DNA of 23,698 nucleotides from Haplosporangium gracile (lineage: Eukaryota; Mortierellomycota; Mortierellomycetes; Mortierellales; Mortierellaceae), in assembly GCA_015499985.1 (NCBI GenBank), contig JAAAUF010000655.1:1-23698 (forward strand). The letters are read 5' to 3'. The notes under the pieces are model-generated. The model was not told the DNA's origin, ran no database searches, and worked only from the letters and a program-made list of their open reading frames with translations. The translations under genes were made by a program, and so were the position numbers. Positions 9,600 to 19,944 of this stretch are shown in pieces (positions within the stretch are counted from its first letter, which is position 1; the number at the start of each line of letters is the position of its first letter).

Positions 9600-9890
9600 T
9601 ACCCCCTTCTTCCCATTCAATATCATCAATTGTCCTCTTTCTTTTCTTTTTTCTTTTCTCTCTCTTTCTTTTTTTATTCTTACTTTACTCATCTTTCCCC
9701 TTTCCTCCATCACTCCCTCTCCCCCCTTCTTCCTCATCCAGTCCTCATCCCTTCTCCATCCTCATTCCTCTCCACCTCCCTTTCCTCCCTCTCCTTCTTG
9801 CATACCTCTTTCCTTTCTTCCTTTCTTCCTTTCTTCCTTCCTTCCTTCCTTGCTCCCTCTTCTTCCTCTTCTTCTTCGTCGCTCACTGTG
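9600..9890 (+). promoter_or_regulatory. Pyrimidine-rich tract upstream of the coiled-coil gene
   Basis: The plus strand is overwhelmingly C and T for nearly 300 bases, with a CCTT-repeat section near 9815-9850. It lies about 370-660 bases before the start codon. Comparable tracts precede RhoGDI, Rab4 and the desaturase on their sense strands, which suggests a promoter or leader property and not an isolated microsatellite. Confidence 0.4.
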
Positions 9891-10261
9891 CTCTTTGGTC
9901 GACTGTGTGTGTATGCGCCTTATGTGCCTGAACTGATTGTATGAGTGATTGATTTGGTTGTTGATCGTTGAGCTGCTGCTTGTCTGTTTGTTGTTATATG
10001 CTGATATGTTTGCATGAGTGAATGATGAATTATCATGTCGTCCATGGGCCCGAAACCCTGTTACTTATCATTCATTCTTACTTTGCCCACCCTCCCTTCT
10101 CTCTTGTTGTTCCCGCACTCCTTATTGTTCACCCCTGAATCGACTTCAGGAACATCACCACCAACCAGCTAATCAACCAACTCTCGCCTCTAGGAAGTCT
10201 TCACCACCACCACCTCGCCCACTCTCTCTTTCACAGACCCCACTCATCCTCTTTATCCATC

Positions 10262-13200
10262 ATGAGCGACAAATCTTCCTCACAGCAACAACAACAACCA
10301 GAGGCCAGCCTTGACCTCGATAGCACACCAGTCTCAATAGATACCAAAATAATCAATAATACTCCATTGCCGACTACAACTACGCTTGCCGACGACAAGG
10401 CAAACAAGGACGTCGCTGAAATCATCCCGTTTCATTCTTCGTCTAACCTTCAGGAGACCACTGCATCACCATCATCACCTTCTCCTGCTCTTAATTCCTT
10501 CTACGATGGTCTCGACCTTGACCTTGAAGGAGCATCGCTCACTCAGTCAACATCTTCGCCTTCGCCTTCACCACCATTGCCATCAGCAGCAACAGCAGCA
10601 ACACGACCAACACCAGCGGCAACACCAGCCTCAGTAGAGTCAACCTCTGGAGTCTCTACTGACAGCAACGTGTCGCCCTCTAATACCAACCGCTTTGGCG
10701 CCAAAAAGATGCGCGCCAACCCAGGATCCAACATCAGTCGCAGGATTACCATGTTGGCGGCCGGCAAGAACGAGAACGGCAGCGACCTTCACACAACAGA
10801 TCATACCAAGGCTCCTTCGAACGGTGGCGATATCACCCCCGACGGTACCGAATACCCAGACTCGTTCTTTGAAGAGATCCTCCGAGAGGACCAGCAGATG
10901 GCCCTCACTCGTTCCTCCACCACCATTCCCAAACCCACTTCTCGACCGACCACCCTCACCTCGAAAACATCTATGCCGCTTCGTCTCCCTTCTTCGGCCT
11001 TCAAGAACTCTACAACAACAGCAACAGGAGACGATGTAGAGCCCGCATTTGTGCCATCGGGTGATATGGAGGAGGACCTGAAACGGTTGCAGGCCGAGTT
11101 GACCAAGACCAAGGACATAAAGATCAAAGCCGAGGCCGATGCCAAAGCACAGCGTGTCACCGTCATGTCCCTCAAGACCGAAGTCCAGCTTGTCCGCAAC
11201 GTCCTCAAGCGCCGAGAGACTGAGCTTGGAGACGTCAAAGGTATGTTAATGTTCAGAACATAATAAGCATTATTGCCAAAGGGGATTTAGTGCAAAAGTG
11301 ATCTATTTCTGCAGGTCTTTAATTGTTAGGATATGCTAAAAAAACTAACTGGGAATGAAACCTTGTACTGTTTACCTTTGCGATACAGACATGTCGACCG
11401 CATATGAGACTGAGCTCGCTGAACTTCGACAAAAACTTGAGCAGGCTGAGAGACAGTTGAGCCGCGGGCAAGGCGAGATGGAAGCCAAGGTCAGGGCCTT
11501 GGAGAGACTCAGGTAATATAACTTGCATCCCCTATCACTTTTTTTTTTTTTTTTTTTTTAATTCCGGAGCATAGTTTCTATGCCACGCGTATCCGTTTAT
11601 GCAGTTCTTTTTGTCTAACGATATTTTCTTTCTCTCATCTATATTACGGGTGGTTTTCTTTCTCCCTTTATTTTGCTCTGGGATTTATATAGAGATGAGA
11701 GTATTGCCCGTATCCAGACACTGGATCAAGAGATCAAGAAACTTCGCGACCAATTGGCCGAGGCTGAAAAGTCCAACAACAAGGCCCAGGCTGAACTCGT
11801 TGGTCTTCGCAGCGAGATCGAGGAACTGGCCCCATACAGAAATGCTGCCCTCGAGCAACGAGAGTTCAAGGCACAGGAGCCTATCAAGATCAAGGAGCTC
11901 AGCGACCAGATCACTCAATTGGAGGACACCCGCGATGCCCAGGCCGTCATGATCGAAGAGCTTGAAACCAAGATCACAACCGTCGAGGCCGAGGCATTGG
12001 AATTCAAGGGCAAGGTAACACCAGGATGAGGTGTCTTTTGTGAAATACCCCTACGTTGTCCATTTCGTTAGTCGTGAATCAATTAGACGGCAAAATACTC
12101 ACCCAGACCCTTCATTTTTTTGTTTGTTTGATATAGGCTGAGTTGGAGTACGAGCAGTTGTCGGATGGATTTAAGGTGCTGAAGACTCGCCGCTCGGAGG
12201 AGATTAAGGTTTTGCAAGCAGAGTTGGAGCAGCACAAATTGCAGGAGCAGATCATCGAAAAGCTGCAGGCAGATATCGATCAACTCCAATCGGCCCTGAC
12301 CTTAGTCGCCAGCTCCCAGTCGACCGAGAACGCCCGTATTAACCAGGTCACCGCAGAGTTGAACGAGGCTCTGGCCCTCAAGGACCAAGAGGTTGTTCAG
12401 GTCCGTCAGAACATGACGGAGTTTGAAGAGTCTCATAACCGTCTGGTCAGCTCTCTCCAGGTGACGCTGGCGACCATCAACGAAGAGGCGGATTCGGCCC
12501 GTAGGTCGAGAGATGAAGCTGTTTCTGCGCTGGAGTCGTTGCGTGAGGAGCTTGAGGCTTTGAGACACAGTCTTCCGATCAATAACAAGCATATGTCTCT
12601 GAGCCAGTGGTCGACTGAGCAGCAGCAGTCGCAGCAGGATCAGCTGAAGGCTATTCAGGAGCTCGAGGATAAGCTGGATGGTCAGGTTGAGGGCGTCAAG
12701 GACAATCAGCAGCGTGCCGGAATTCTGGAGGCCAACACGAAGAGAAAGTCTCAGCAGTTGACTTTGGATTTGGAGCATCATTTGCAGCTCAGCAATGCCT
12801 TAGTCCAACAATCGAACAACACCAAGGAGGATTCGTTGTCGACTGAAAAGCTACATATCCCCGATTTGCCAACAAAGGCAGCAGCAACACCAGCAGCCAC
12901 AGAGTTGACAAAGGAAAAGGAGGTTTTGTCCGAGAAGCTCGAGTCTCCCACAGAGCCCGGCAGCGTCTCGGTCAGGACCATGCTCAAGTTCCTGTCACAG
13001 TTGCAAGGACGACCCTCGGACCTCAAGGAGAACACCACCCACCACAGCCGGGAGGATACCCAGATGACTATGACGGGTGACAACAACGATCTCAACTATG
13101 AGGAGGAGCTCCGCGTCTACCTTACCCAGTTGAACGATGTGACCTTGATAGAGCCATGGGCCAAGGAGAAGGAGCTCGAGCACGAGATCCAGCAGCTGGA

Positions 13201-14581
13201 GCAAAAGATCCAGACCCTCCTTGGTGACTTGTCCACTGCCAACCAGAAGCAGACCGTTGCTCAGGATGAATTGAAGGCCTCCCAGGGCGCACTCGAGAAG
13301 GCCCAGGCGTCGTTTGAAGCTCAGCTCCAGGAGGAGCGAGACCAGCGCGACCATTTGGAGTTACTCGAACGTGAGGAACGTGAGGAGATTGAGACGAAAT
13401 TGGCCGAAGAACGCCGAATTCGCGACGAAGAGATTCTGGAACAGCAGCAGTCTATCCAGACCAAGGAGCAGGAATTGCACCTCAAAGAATCGACCCTGCG
13501 AGAGAAGGAGTTGAGTTTACAGAGCAAGGAACAGGAACTGTTTGCCAAGGAGGAGGCTGAGAGTCACAAGCGTGCCGATTCCTTCCCTATCACACCTCCC
13601 TTCTCGGCCACTATTACTCCCTTTGGTTCCCCCGGAAATGCCGATCTCTTGCCTAACCTCTTGGCCGCCCACCGTGGCCCTATCATTCTAGAAGATGGCG
13701 AGAAGAAGAAAGATAGCGAGGATGATGAGGCCAATGAGAAGGAGGCAGAGGAAAAGAGAGCCAAGGAGGAGGAGGCTGCCAAGGAACGCGAGCAGCAGGC
13801 CAAGCTGATCAAGTCTTTGGAGAAAAAGATTGCTCAGCTTGAGAAGCGTGCTGAGGACCAACAAGCCGTCCAGGCATCGTCCTTCCCCTCCCCACCTATG
13901 TCGGTCACCCCTCGTATGTCGTCCTCGTTGCGCTCAAGTTTGTTGAACAACCCACCAGATACCCCACCTCCCACCATTGCTCTGCCCCCCATCCCCACCG
14001 AGCAGGGAGAGCCTACCCCCAGCCCACGGTTGTCGCCCGCCATCTCTGAGGACGGAACCAGTCACCACCACCATCCCTTGCACCCCCGTAAGAAGTCGAT
14101 GAGTGGAATGACTCATTCCCACTCCAACGAGTCCCTGACTAGCAAGGCCGCCACCGCTGCAACCGAAGCTGCCGTCGCTGCGGCTGTAGCCAAATATCAA
14201 GAAGAACAAAAGGCCATGTCGGAGAAGCTAGCCCAGTTCGAGGCCGAGCTGACAAGGTCCCAGTCCAAGAACAAGCAGCTCGAGACCGACCTGGTTACGG
14301 TCCAGAAGCAGCAGCAGCAACAGGGTCAGACTCAGGAGGTTGAGACCCGCAAGCTTAAGCAAGAAAACGTCGAGTTGAGCCAGGTACTGGAGGAAATCCG
14401 TCAGAGCTTGGATCAGGCCCAGAACCAGGCCCGTGGATTAGAGGCAGCTAAGGCTCAATTGGAGGCCCAGGTTCAGAAGGAGAGACAGGCCAAGGACGAT
14501 GCCAACCGGATGCGGGATCGTCTCCAGACGCAGCTCGAGGAGGAGATGCAGAAGAAGAAGGGCGGTTTCCTCTGCTTTTAA
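10262..14581 (+). CDS. Large coiled-coil protein of unknown function, four exons
   Basis: I do not recognise a specific family. Exons 10262-11240, 11389-11512, 11693-12014 and 12137-14581 join to 3870 nt, 1289 residues. Residues 1 to about 265 are low-complexity and rich in Ser, Thr, Pro and Gln, with a basic patch around FGAKKMRANPGSNISRR. From about 270 to 950 the protein is mostly heptad-like, rich in Glu, Gln, Leu and Lys, with repeats such as LRDQLAEAEK and ELHLKESTLREKELSLQSKE. Two Pro/Ser-rich breaks (about 950-1000 and 1050-1150, the latter with SHHHHPLHP) precede a final coiled coil. The C-terminus is KKKGGFLCF: basic, then hydrophobic with one Cys, suggesting membrane contact or acylation, but not a CaaX box. 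A tether, Golgin-like or polarity scaffold is possible; none is shown. The start is the first in-frame ATG after stops in the leader. All introns are short (148, 180, 122 bp). Confidence 0.85.
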
Positions 14582-14957
14582 GCAAGTTTTTTTTTCTTCA
14601 TATTTCTTACCTATTTACTCTTTAATGATATACCACATTAACAACAATAACAACAATAACAACAAAACAACTATCGTAATAAAAATAAAAAAAAAAAGAA
14701 CTGCCAGAACACACCATGCACAAGAGTTGAACGTGAACGATAGAACGGATAGAACGTTTGGCTTTTCCATTCCTTCAATGCCCACAAAATCTGCGAAGGT
14801 TAAAGTGAGTATGAAATACCCTTAAACAAAATTTTGTGACTGGTGAACAGAATGAGAGGACAGAGTGCAGGCCCAGGGAGAGGAGGGAAGGAGGATATTG
14901 CGGGCTTTGGAACCGCGCAGGGTGTATCTCTCTCTTTCAGCTTCAATAACCAGCACA
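14582..14957 (+). other. Coiled-coil 3' region and eL33 promoter
   Basis: The stop is followed by a T9 run, an AACAAT-rich patch (14638-14669) and AATAAA at 14678-14683, a likely polyadenylation signal about 100 bases after the stop. The rest up to 14957 serves as the eL33 promoter. It ends in a pyrimidine tract, TCTCTCTCTTTC (14927-14938), 19 bases before the ATG, resembling a transcript start or a leader-intron acceptor (TTTCAG). Confidence 0.45.
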
Positions 14958-16347
14958 ATGTCTCGGTGCGTGTGACAGACGGGAGAAATTCATAGGGCGA
15001 AATACTCTATGAAGGATTACACAGATCCACCACCATCCATAAACACATCCATCCGTCTATCCATCGACAAGCAACCCGGCAACATTCAGGAAATTCTCTA
15101 TCGGCATCATCGACACTATCGGACTTGCCAGTTTTTTTTTTCTTGAGAGGAAAGAGAGATCTTCATGGGCCTCTGAACCCGACTGGTGGGGTGAGGGAGA
15201 CATCCTATGGTGCAGGAGGATCGCTTTTACTTTACGGGAGGAGGGAACAGACAGCAGATGGGATCACATCTATTGCTTATATACATCACTTTCGGTGTTC
15301 AACAGCAACTTGGGGTTGTTTTACCTAAAGTACCAGAACAGCACACAACGCATAGCCTATGCCAGTAGCAACAGCGACAATGCAACAGAGGCAGCTCGTG
15401 TGACCCTTCACCGCTGATTCCACTCAGGCGCTACCATCAACTCAATAGTAGCAACAGTCAAGTATAGGCGATCAGGATGACAACTCAACCGGGGTTGTCG
15501 CTTATTACCGTACTATTCAACGACACTCTACAGGAAGCCCTTAGGAATCTACAAAGACACTACATCAGGAGGAAATCTACATCTTTTTTTCTGTCCCCCC
15601 CCCCCCCTTCTCTCCCGCACAACTTTGTCAAAGGACCAGCGGAACTAACTTCTGGACTCCACCAACCTCCCCACTACTACTATCACCTACAAAACCTATT
15701 TAGTCTTTACGCCAAAGGTCGTGTTCTTGGATTCAAGCGTGCCAAGCGCAACCAGCGCCCCGATATCTCGCTCGTCCAGATCGAGGGTGTGAAGACTGCT
15801 GCCGACACCGAGTTTTACCTCGGCAAGCGTGTTGCCTTTGTCTACCGCGCCAAGCGTGAGGTCAACGGTTCCAAGATCCGCTGCATCTGGGGACGCATCA
15901 CCCGTGCCCACGGTGGCTCCGGTGCTGTCAAGGCCCGCTTCCGCAACAACTTGCCCGCCAAGTCGTTCGGTGCCTCCGTCCGCGTCGTAAGTCCTTCTTT
16001 CGCTACTTGTGTTGGGGTTTTTGGATGTTGGAAAAGGAAGAAGAAAAGCAAGTTGGGACAGGTCTTGTTGGGAATCGTTGTTGTTCATATTACTGATTAT
16101 TGTATGTATTTCTTTTTTTTTCACTTCTTTCTTATGCGTCTGTTCTTTATTCTGGACGATTCTTACAGATGATGTACCCCTCCAGGTATGCAAATCGAAA
16201 CCAGCGTTTATATGATATTCAGGACATTTGGATACAAACATGGAAGCATTGCGGTTTTTACAAACTAGAGGAGAAGGCTTTGAAGCATGGTTAACTAACA
16301 ACTTTTTTGTTTCTTCCTTGTCCCATTTCATAACTTGTAGAGTTTAA
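14958..16347 (+). CDS. RPL33: 60S ribosomal protein eL33 (L35A), four exons
   Basis: A structural protein of the large ribosomal subunit. Exons 14958-14965, 15704-15986, 16169-16185 and 16341-16347 join to 315 nt, 104 residues (yeast 107, human 110). The start ATGTCTCG (8 nt) was chosen because it joins in frame to give [20 protein letters not shown], the expected N-terminus. The open frame upstream of 15704 is intron. Family signatures: [63 protein letters not shown] and the C-terminus MMYPSRV. The last coding exon supplies only one base of Arg, then Val and the stop. Intron 1 is 738 bp, with a GTGCGT donor and a run of 13 C at 15595-15607. Introns 2 and 3 are 182 and 155 bp. I looked for an intronic snoRNA and saw no convincing C/D pair. 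ATTAAA at 16395-16400 is a likely polyadenylation signal. Confidence 0.95.
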
Positions 16348-16632
16348 GTTTCGCGTCACACCAACGCTCGACGGACCGTCTTTCGACTCTGATTATTAAA
16401 GGAAGACTTTCTATCAAAAAAAATCACACATATATCCCCCCCGTGCAACGTGCATTTGGACTTGTGTATTTTCTTATTGAACTGTGTATTGTTGTGGTGC
16501 AGGATACACAAAACATCGATGGCAAAGCTCAAAAGGATATGGACTGTTTATTACAGTAAACTACTTTTGAAAATGGTGGGGAACGTGTATGACCGTGGAG
16601 TGGAGCGCGTCGTCGGATGGAAATTTGACTTT
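16348..16632. other. Convergent 3' interval between eL33 and the reductase
   Basis: This 285-bp tail-to-tail spacer holds ATTAAA at 16395-16400 for eL33 on the plus strand. On the minus strand it holds AATAAA (plus-strand TTTATT at 16547-16552), about 80 bases beyond the reductase stop. No gene is visible. Confidence 0.5.
16547..16552 (-). terminator. Possible polyadenylation signal of the reductase
   Basis: AATAAA on the minus strand, about 80 bases downstream of the stop codon. Confidence 0.4.
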
Positions 16633-18208
16633 CTAGGGTGCGACCGTGGGGTCCCATTCTATGGTTCAGTGCAACGCGTACAATTAATTGCTTATCATAA
16701 AGTGCGGTATCAAGCCCGTCCCTTCTTTTCTCTTTCAAACACAAAAGTACCACTCTGTCACACAAACATCAAAAAGGAAGACTTACCAGTAACATAGTTC
16801 TCGTTCAAAGCAGTAAGTTTCTCAACCTCATCCTCCGAAAGCTCAAACCCAAACACATCCGCATTCTCAACAATCCTCTGCTTCTTGCTACTCTTGGGAA
16901 TCACAATGTTGCCCCTTTGAAGATTCCAGCGGATCAAGACCTGGGCAGGCGTCTTGGAATGCGCGGACGCGATCTTGACCAGAGTCGGGTCTTGAAGTTT
17001 GTGGGCCTGAACCAAGGGCGAGTAAGACTCGACCGCAATGTTGTGGGCTTTGCAGAACGAGGCAATGTCGGTTCTTGTCAGCCAGGGGTGAACCTCGATT
17101 TGGTTCACTGCGGGGCGGATGGTTGCACCAGAGTCTTCCAGGAGTTCCTTGAGATGGTTTACGCCATAATTTGACACACCTAATTCGTTCCGGGAACAAA
17201 AATAAGGATAAAAGGTGCGCGTTTAAGTGATTGGTGATCTGTATGTAGCACTTCTATTCAAGCGCGCCAGAAATGAAAAAAAAAAAAAAAAGAAAAACAT
17301 AAAAAGTTGAAGGACCGCTTACCAATGCTCTTGACTTTGCCTTCAGCATGGAGTTTCTCCATTGCCTTCCAAGACTCCTGTCGCAGCTCCGAGCCACATA
17401 ACGGCGAATGGATCAAGTACAGGTCTAAAAGTGATTGTAATGACATTGACCTGTAAGTAAAAAGAAGTACGAACCCCTTCGCGCCTTTTGACTTCAATTC
17501 ATTTCTTATCCTTTTTGCTCTATACAAGGTTTTCTTCATGCGGTTTGTTACCAATGTAGTCAAGACCCAGTTTCTTCAGAGACACATCGCAAGCGGCAAG
17601 GGTCGATTCGTATCCTTGATCGTCCTCTGTCAACTTTGTCGTCACAAAGATCTCATTACGCGGGATACCACTTTTTTTTTGATTGGAAATAGAAATGACG
17701 AGCCTGTTAGCTGCTTTCCTTTCTTAAGAAATAGTGGGAAAATAAAAGAACATAACATCATATGCAAGAAACCCTTCCCCCCTCCCAAGCTATCCGCTTG
17801 CGATTGTTACCTCTTGCGGATGGCATTGCCAACACTCGTCTCGTTGTCATAACTGGTTGCCGTGTCGATATGGCGGTATCCTGCCTAACATTTGGATTAA
17901 AAACCATTGACAAGATAAAGGCGAGCCGTCACGATGGGTGTCAATGAACCTTTCATCGTGGTCGAAACGCGTTTTCTTGTATTCCACTAACATGAGCAGT
18001 GAATGCAAAGAAGGAGGTGACAAAAGAAAAAAAAAAGGGGGGGGGGGAAAGGAGGATCAAAGGAGGTTACCTGCAAAGCCCAAAGAACAGCATTCTCAGC
18101 TTCTTGGCCTTCCTCGGACTGATACACGCCCAGACCAAGTCGGGGAATGGAATGGCCGCTGCTCAGTTTGATGGAGGACTTAAGTCCGGTAAGTTCGACG
18201 CGTGTCAT
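16633..18208 (-). CDS. NADPH-dependent aldo/keto reductase, six exons
   Basis: A cytosolic oxidoreductase that reduces aldehydes or ketones with NADPH (family knowledge); the substrate is not predictable. Minus-strand exons 18208-18071, 17884-17811, 17670-17552, 17424-17323, 17179-16787 and 16658-16633 join to 852 nt, 283 residues, the usual size of the short prostaglandin-F-synthase/AKR5-like group. The catalytic tetrad is intact: Asp53 and Tyr58 in [14 protein letters not shown], Lys83 in FVTTKL and His116 in [27 protein letters not shown] and the cofactor phosphate motif [17 protein letters not shown] are present. The C-terminus is TEWDPTVAP. The start gives the standard N-terminus, with [20 protein letters not shown] as the first strands. 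The acceptor of intron 2 is preceded by nine A instead of pyrimidines. The gene follows HSP10 on the same strand, 432 bp downstream. Confidence 0.94.
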
Positions 18209-18640
18209 GATGAATGAATGAGTGAAGTAGGGGACGAGTGGATTGTTTATTGCTGTCGTTGAGAGAGCGTAGTGTTAAACAAGAAGTTTGAGCAAAGAAA
18301 AGAAAGGTTGCGCAGCTTTTACATGTTTTGTGGCCTCGGCTGAGCTTTGCCTTCGCGCGGCTGGCCAGACCTGGGACTGGGGCAGAAGGTACACGTGACT
18401 TGAGGGTTTTTTTCAGTTGCAAGATCTCCACGTACTTTTTGTAGTGCCTGAAAAAACGTTGCTGCGCTGAATAAACTGGTTCCTCTTTACTTCCGTATGA
18501 ATAAACCTTTTCATTTTCCCGTCAAGAACTCGACGCACCACATTCTTCACCATTAGTAATTTTTTTGTTGTCTGTTTTTTTTTAATATTAAACAAAAAGT
18601 AAAAGGAAGCAAAAACAAAGGAAAAAGTAAGAAAGAATAT
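18209..18640 (-). other. Interval between HSP10 end and reductase start
   Basis: ATTAAA on the minus strand (plus TTTAAT at 18581-18586) lies about 55 bases past the HSP10 stop and is a likely polyadenylation signal. The rest should hold the reductase promoter; no specific site is recognised. No gene is seen. Confidence 0.45.
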
Positions 18641-19562
18641 CTACTGGATCTTGGCAAGGATCTCGGACTCACGGAAGAGAATGAGCTCCTCGTTATCGAC
18701 CTTGACAGCGCTGCCGCCATAGGGGGGCAAAAGAACCTTGTCGCCCTCCTTGAGCTCCGAGGGGATGACCTTTCCCTCCTATTGGCAATTATAGGTAAAA
18801 GTCAGAAAAATCGCTAATATTAGTTACAATTGTATTATTTTCTTGATCCAAGGGATGAAGACGAGTGTGAATGAAGAAAGTGTTATGAAAAAAGGTATGT
18901 ACCTGGGTGACCAAGCCCTTGCCGACGGCAATGACGTGTCCCTCGTTCAAGGTCTCCTGGGCCTTCTCAGGGATGTAGATACCCGAAGCAGTTTTCTAAT
19001 TTGATCCGAATAGAGAGAAAGAATGTGTCAATAAAGTAGTAAAAGGTGTTCAGTTTGATGTCCAACACGGGAATAGTCTGCGGATGGAAGGGGGAAAAGC
19101 AGCAATATACCTGCTGGGGCTTGATGCGCTGGACGAGGACGCGATCCATCATAGGGACGATGGTCTTGGAGAACTTGGTGACACGGGAAGCCTAATAAGA
19201 CAATAGCGAACAAACATGGTGAAAGAATTGTAAGTATGTGATGAGATCGTGAGGTGCGCGGATTTCGTGCAAGTTATATTGTCCTTGGTCACTTTTTTTT
19301 TTCTTCGTCTTTTAGTTGAACGCCTGTCTGCTTCAAATTATTCGCGTGCACCCGACGTCTCTTCGTGCCTCCGGAAAGAAAGTGATGGTGATCCCTTGAA
19401 GTTATGTTGGAATCCATCGCTCTTTCCCGATCCCGAAAACGTTCTGAATCCAGTTTGTTTATTGACTGACTCTCGGAGCCCCTGTCTGTGACACACCTTT
19501 AGCTATTAAAGAGAACGGAAGGAACATTAAATCGTGTATGTAATTTTTTGTGTTCTTACCAT
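18641..19562 (-). CDS. HSP10: Mitochondrial 10-kDa chaperonin Hsp10, four exons
   Basis: Hsp10 is the lid of the mitochondrial Hsp60 folding chamber. Minus-strand exons 19562-19560, 19191-19111, 18995-18903 and 18778-18641 join to 315 nt, 104 residues (yeast 106). The first coding exon is only the ATG, followed at once by GTAAGA; intron 1 is 368 bp. The joined N-terminus is [20 protein letters not shown]. Family marks: [12 protein letters not shown], the mobile-loop region [13 protein letters not shown] (about residues 29-41), [23 protein letters not shown] and the ending [14 protein letters not shown]. The central section is shorter than in yeast, with a tight [17 protein letters not shown]. 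As in other fungi, the protein lacks a cleaved presequence. The start was chosen because it is the only ATG upstream with a donor in frame. A heat-shock-element-like site lies about 110 bp upstream. Confidence 0.95.
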
Positions 19563-19944
19563 TGTGATTAGAAGGTTTTGTGATGGAGAGAGAAGTTGGA
19601 GAACAGCAGAAAACGAGCGAAGGGGGTCACTTCAAATACTCGCCCTTCCTGCTCCCTGCTCGGAGTCATGTTTCCAGACGATTCTGCCTTTCTCAGTGGC
19701 TTTGCCCAGTCCGTGGGGATTTTTTTCTTCGATCTGTTGCAGTGTTCGCAGTCACTTCTGAGAGTTCGGGGGAGTGAATTGCCACAGTGGTTTTATTAGG
19801 AGTACAAGAACAATGATATGAGAAAAAAGAGACGAAGAAAACTGTGGTATGAGCTTTGAGCGAACGGGAGAAAAGATCAAGGCGCTCAATATGGTTTGCA
19901 ACGCGGCACAAAAAGAAGGCATCGCAAAAAAATGAAAAAGGTGA
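19563..19944 (-). promoter_or_regulatory. Desaturase 3' end and HSP10 promoter
   Basis: A compact 382-bp interval between two same-strand genes. AATAAA on the minus strand (plus TTTATT, 19792-19797) lies about 150 bases past the desaturase stop. That leaves roughly 200-230 bp for the HSP10 promoter, which includes the heat-shock-like motif at 19672-19684. Confidence 0.5.
19672..19684. promoter_or_regulatory. Possible heat-shock element of HSP10
   Basis: The plus strand reads TTCCAGACGATTC. This matches the three-unit pattern TTCnnGAAnnTTC except for GAC in place of the central GAA; a further TTC follows a few bases on. It is 110 bases upstream of the HSP10 start codon, where Hsf1 sites commonly sit. 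The match is short and could be chance, but gene identity and position agree. Confidence 0.4.

Larger units (their letters stand above)
6735..10261. other. 3.5-kb intergenic stretch with no supportable gene
   Basis: It starts with the RhoGDI 3' region: a CAGA/CAGG-rich patch at 6762-6796, an ATTAAA at 6868-6873 and (CAA)n at 6878-6900. From about 6910 to 8240 I see nothing recognisable; the 227-residue minus-strand frame at 8058-7375 has no motif or splice support. From 8398 an ATG follows an A/C-rich leader, but no convincing protein follows. From 9060 to 9290 the plus strand is purine-rich, including 19 A at 9068-9086. From about 9600 to 9890 it is pyrimidine-rich, with CCTT repeats near 9815-9850. 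The last few hundred bases are likely promoter and 5' leader of the coiled-coil gene, with a possible leader-intron acceptor at about 10190-10194 (CGCCTCTAG). Confidence 0.5.

Noticed and set aside
14555..14581. CaaX prenylation box at the end of the coiled-coil protein
   Set aside because: The Cys is second from the end, not fourth, so it does not fit CaaX or the Rab CC/CXC rules.
15477..15703. In-frame N-terminal extension of eL33 from an ATG at 15477
   Set aside because: The segment is unlike any eL33 and contains the poly-C run; the 8-nt exon at 14958 supplies the exact family N-terminus.
14966..15703. snoRNA inside the long eL33 intron
   Set aside because: Ribosomal-protein introns often host them, but I found no RTGATGA with a properly placed CTGA and no terminal stem.
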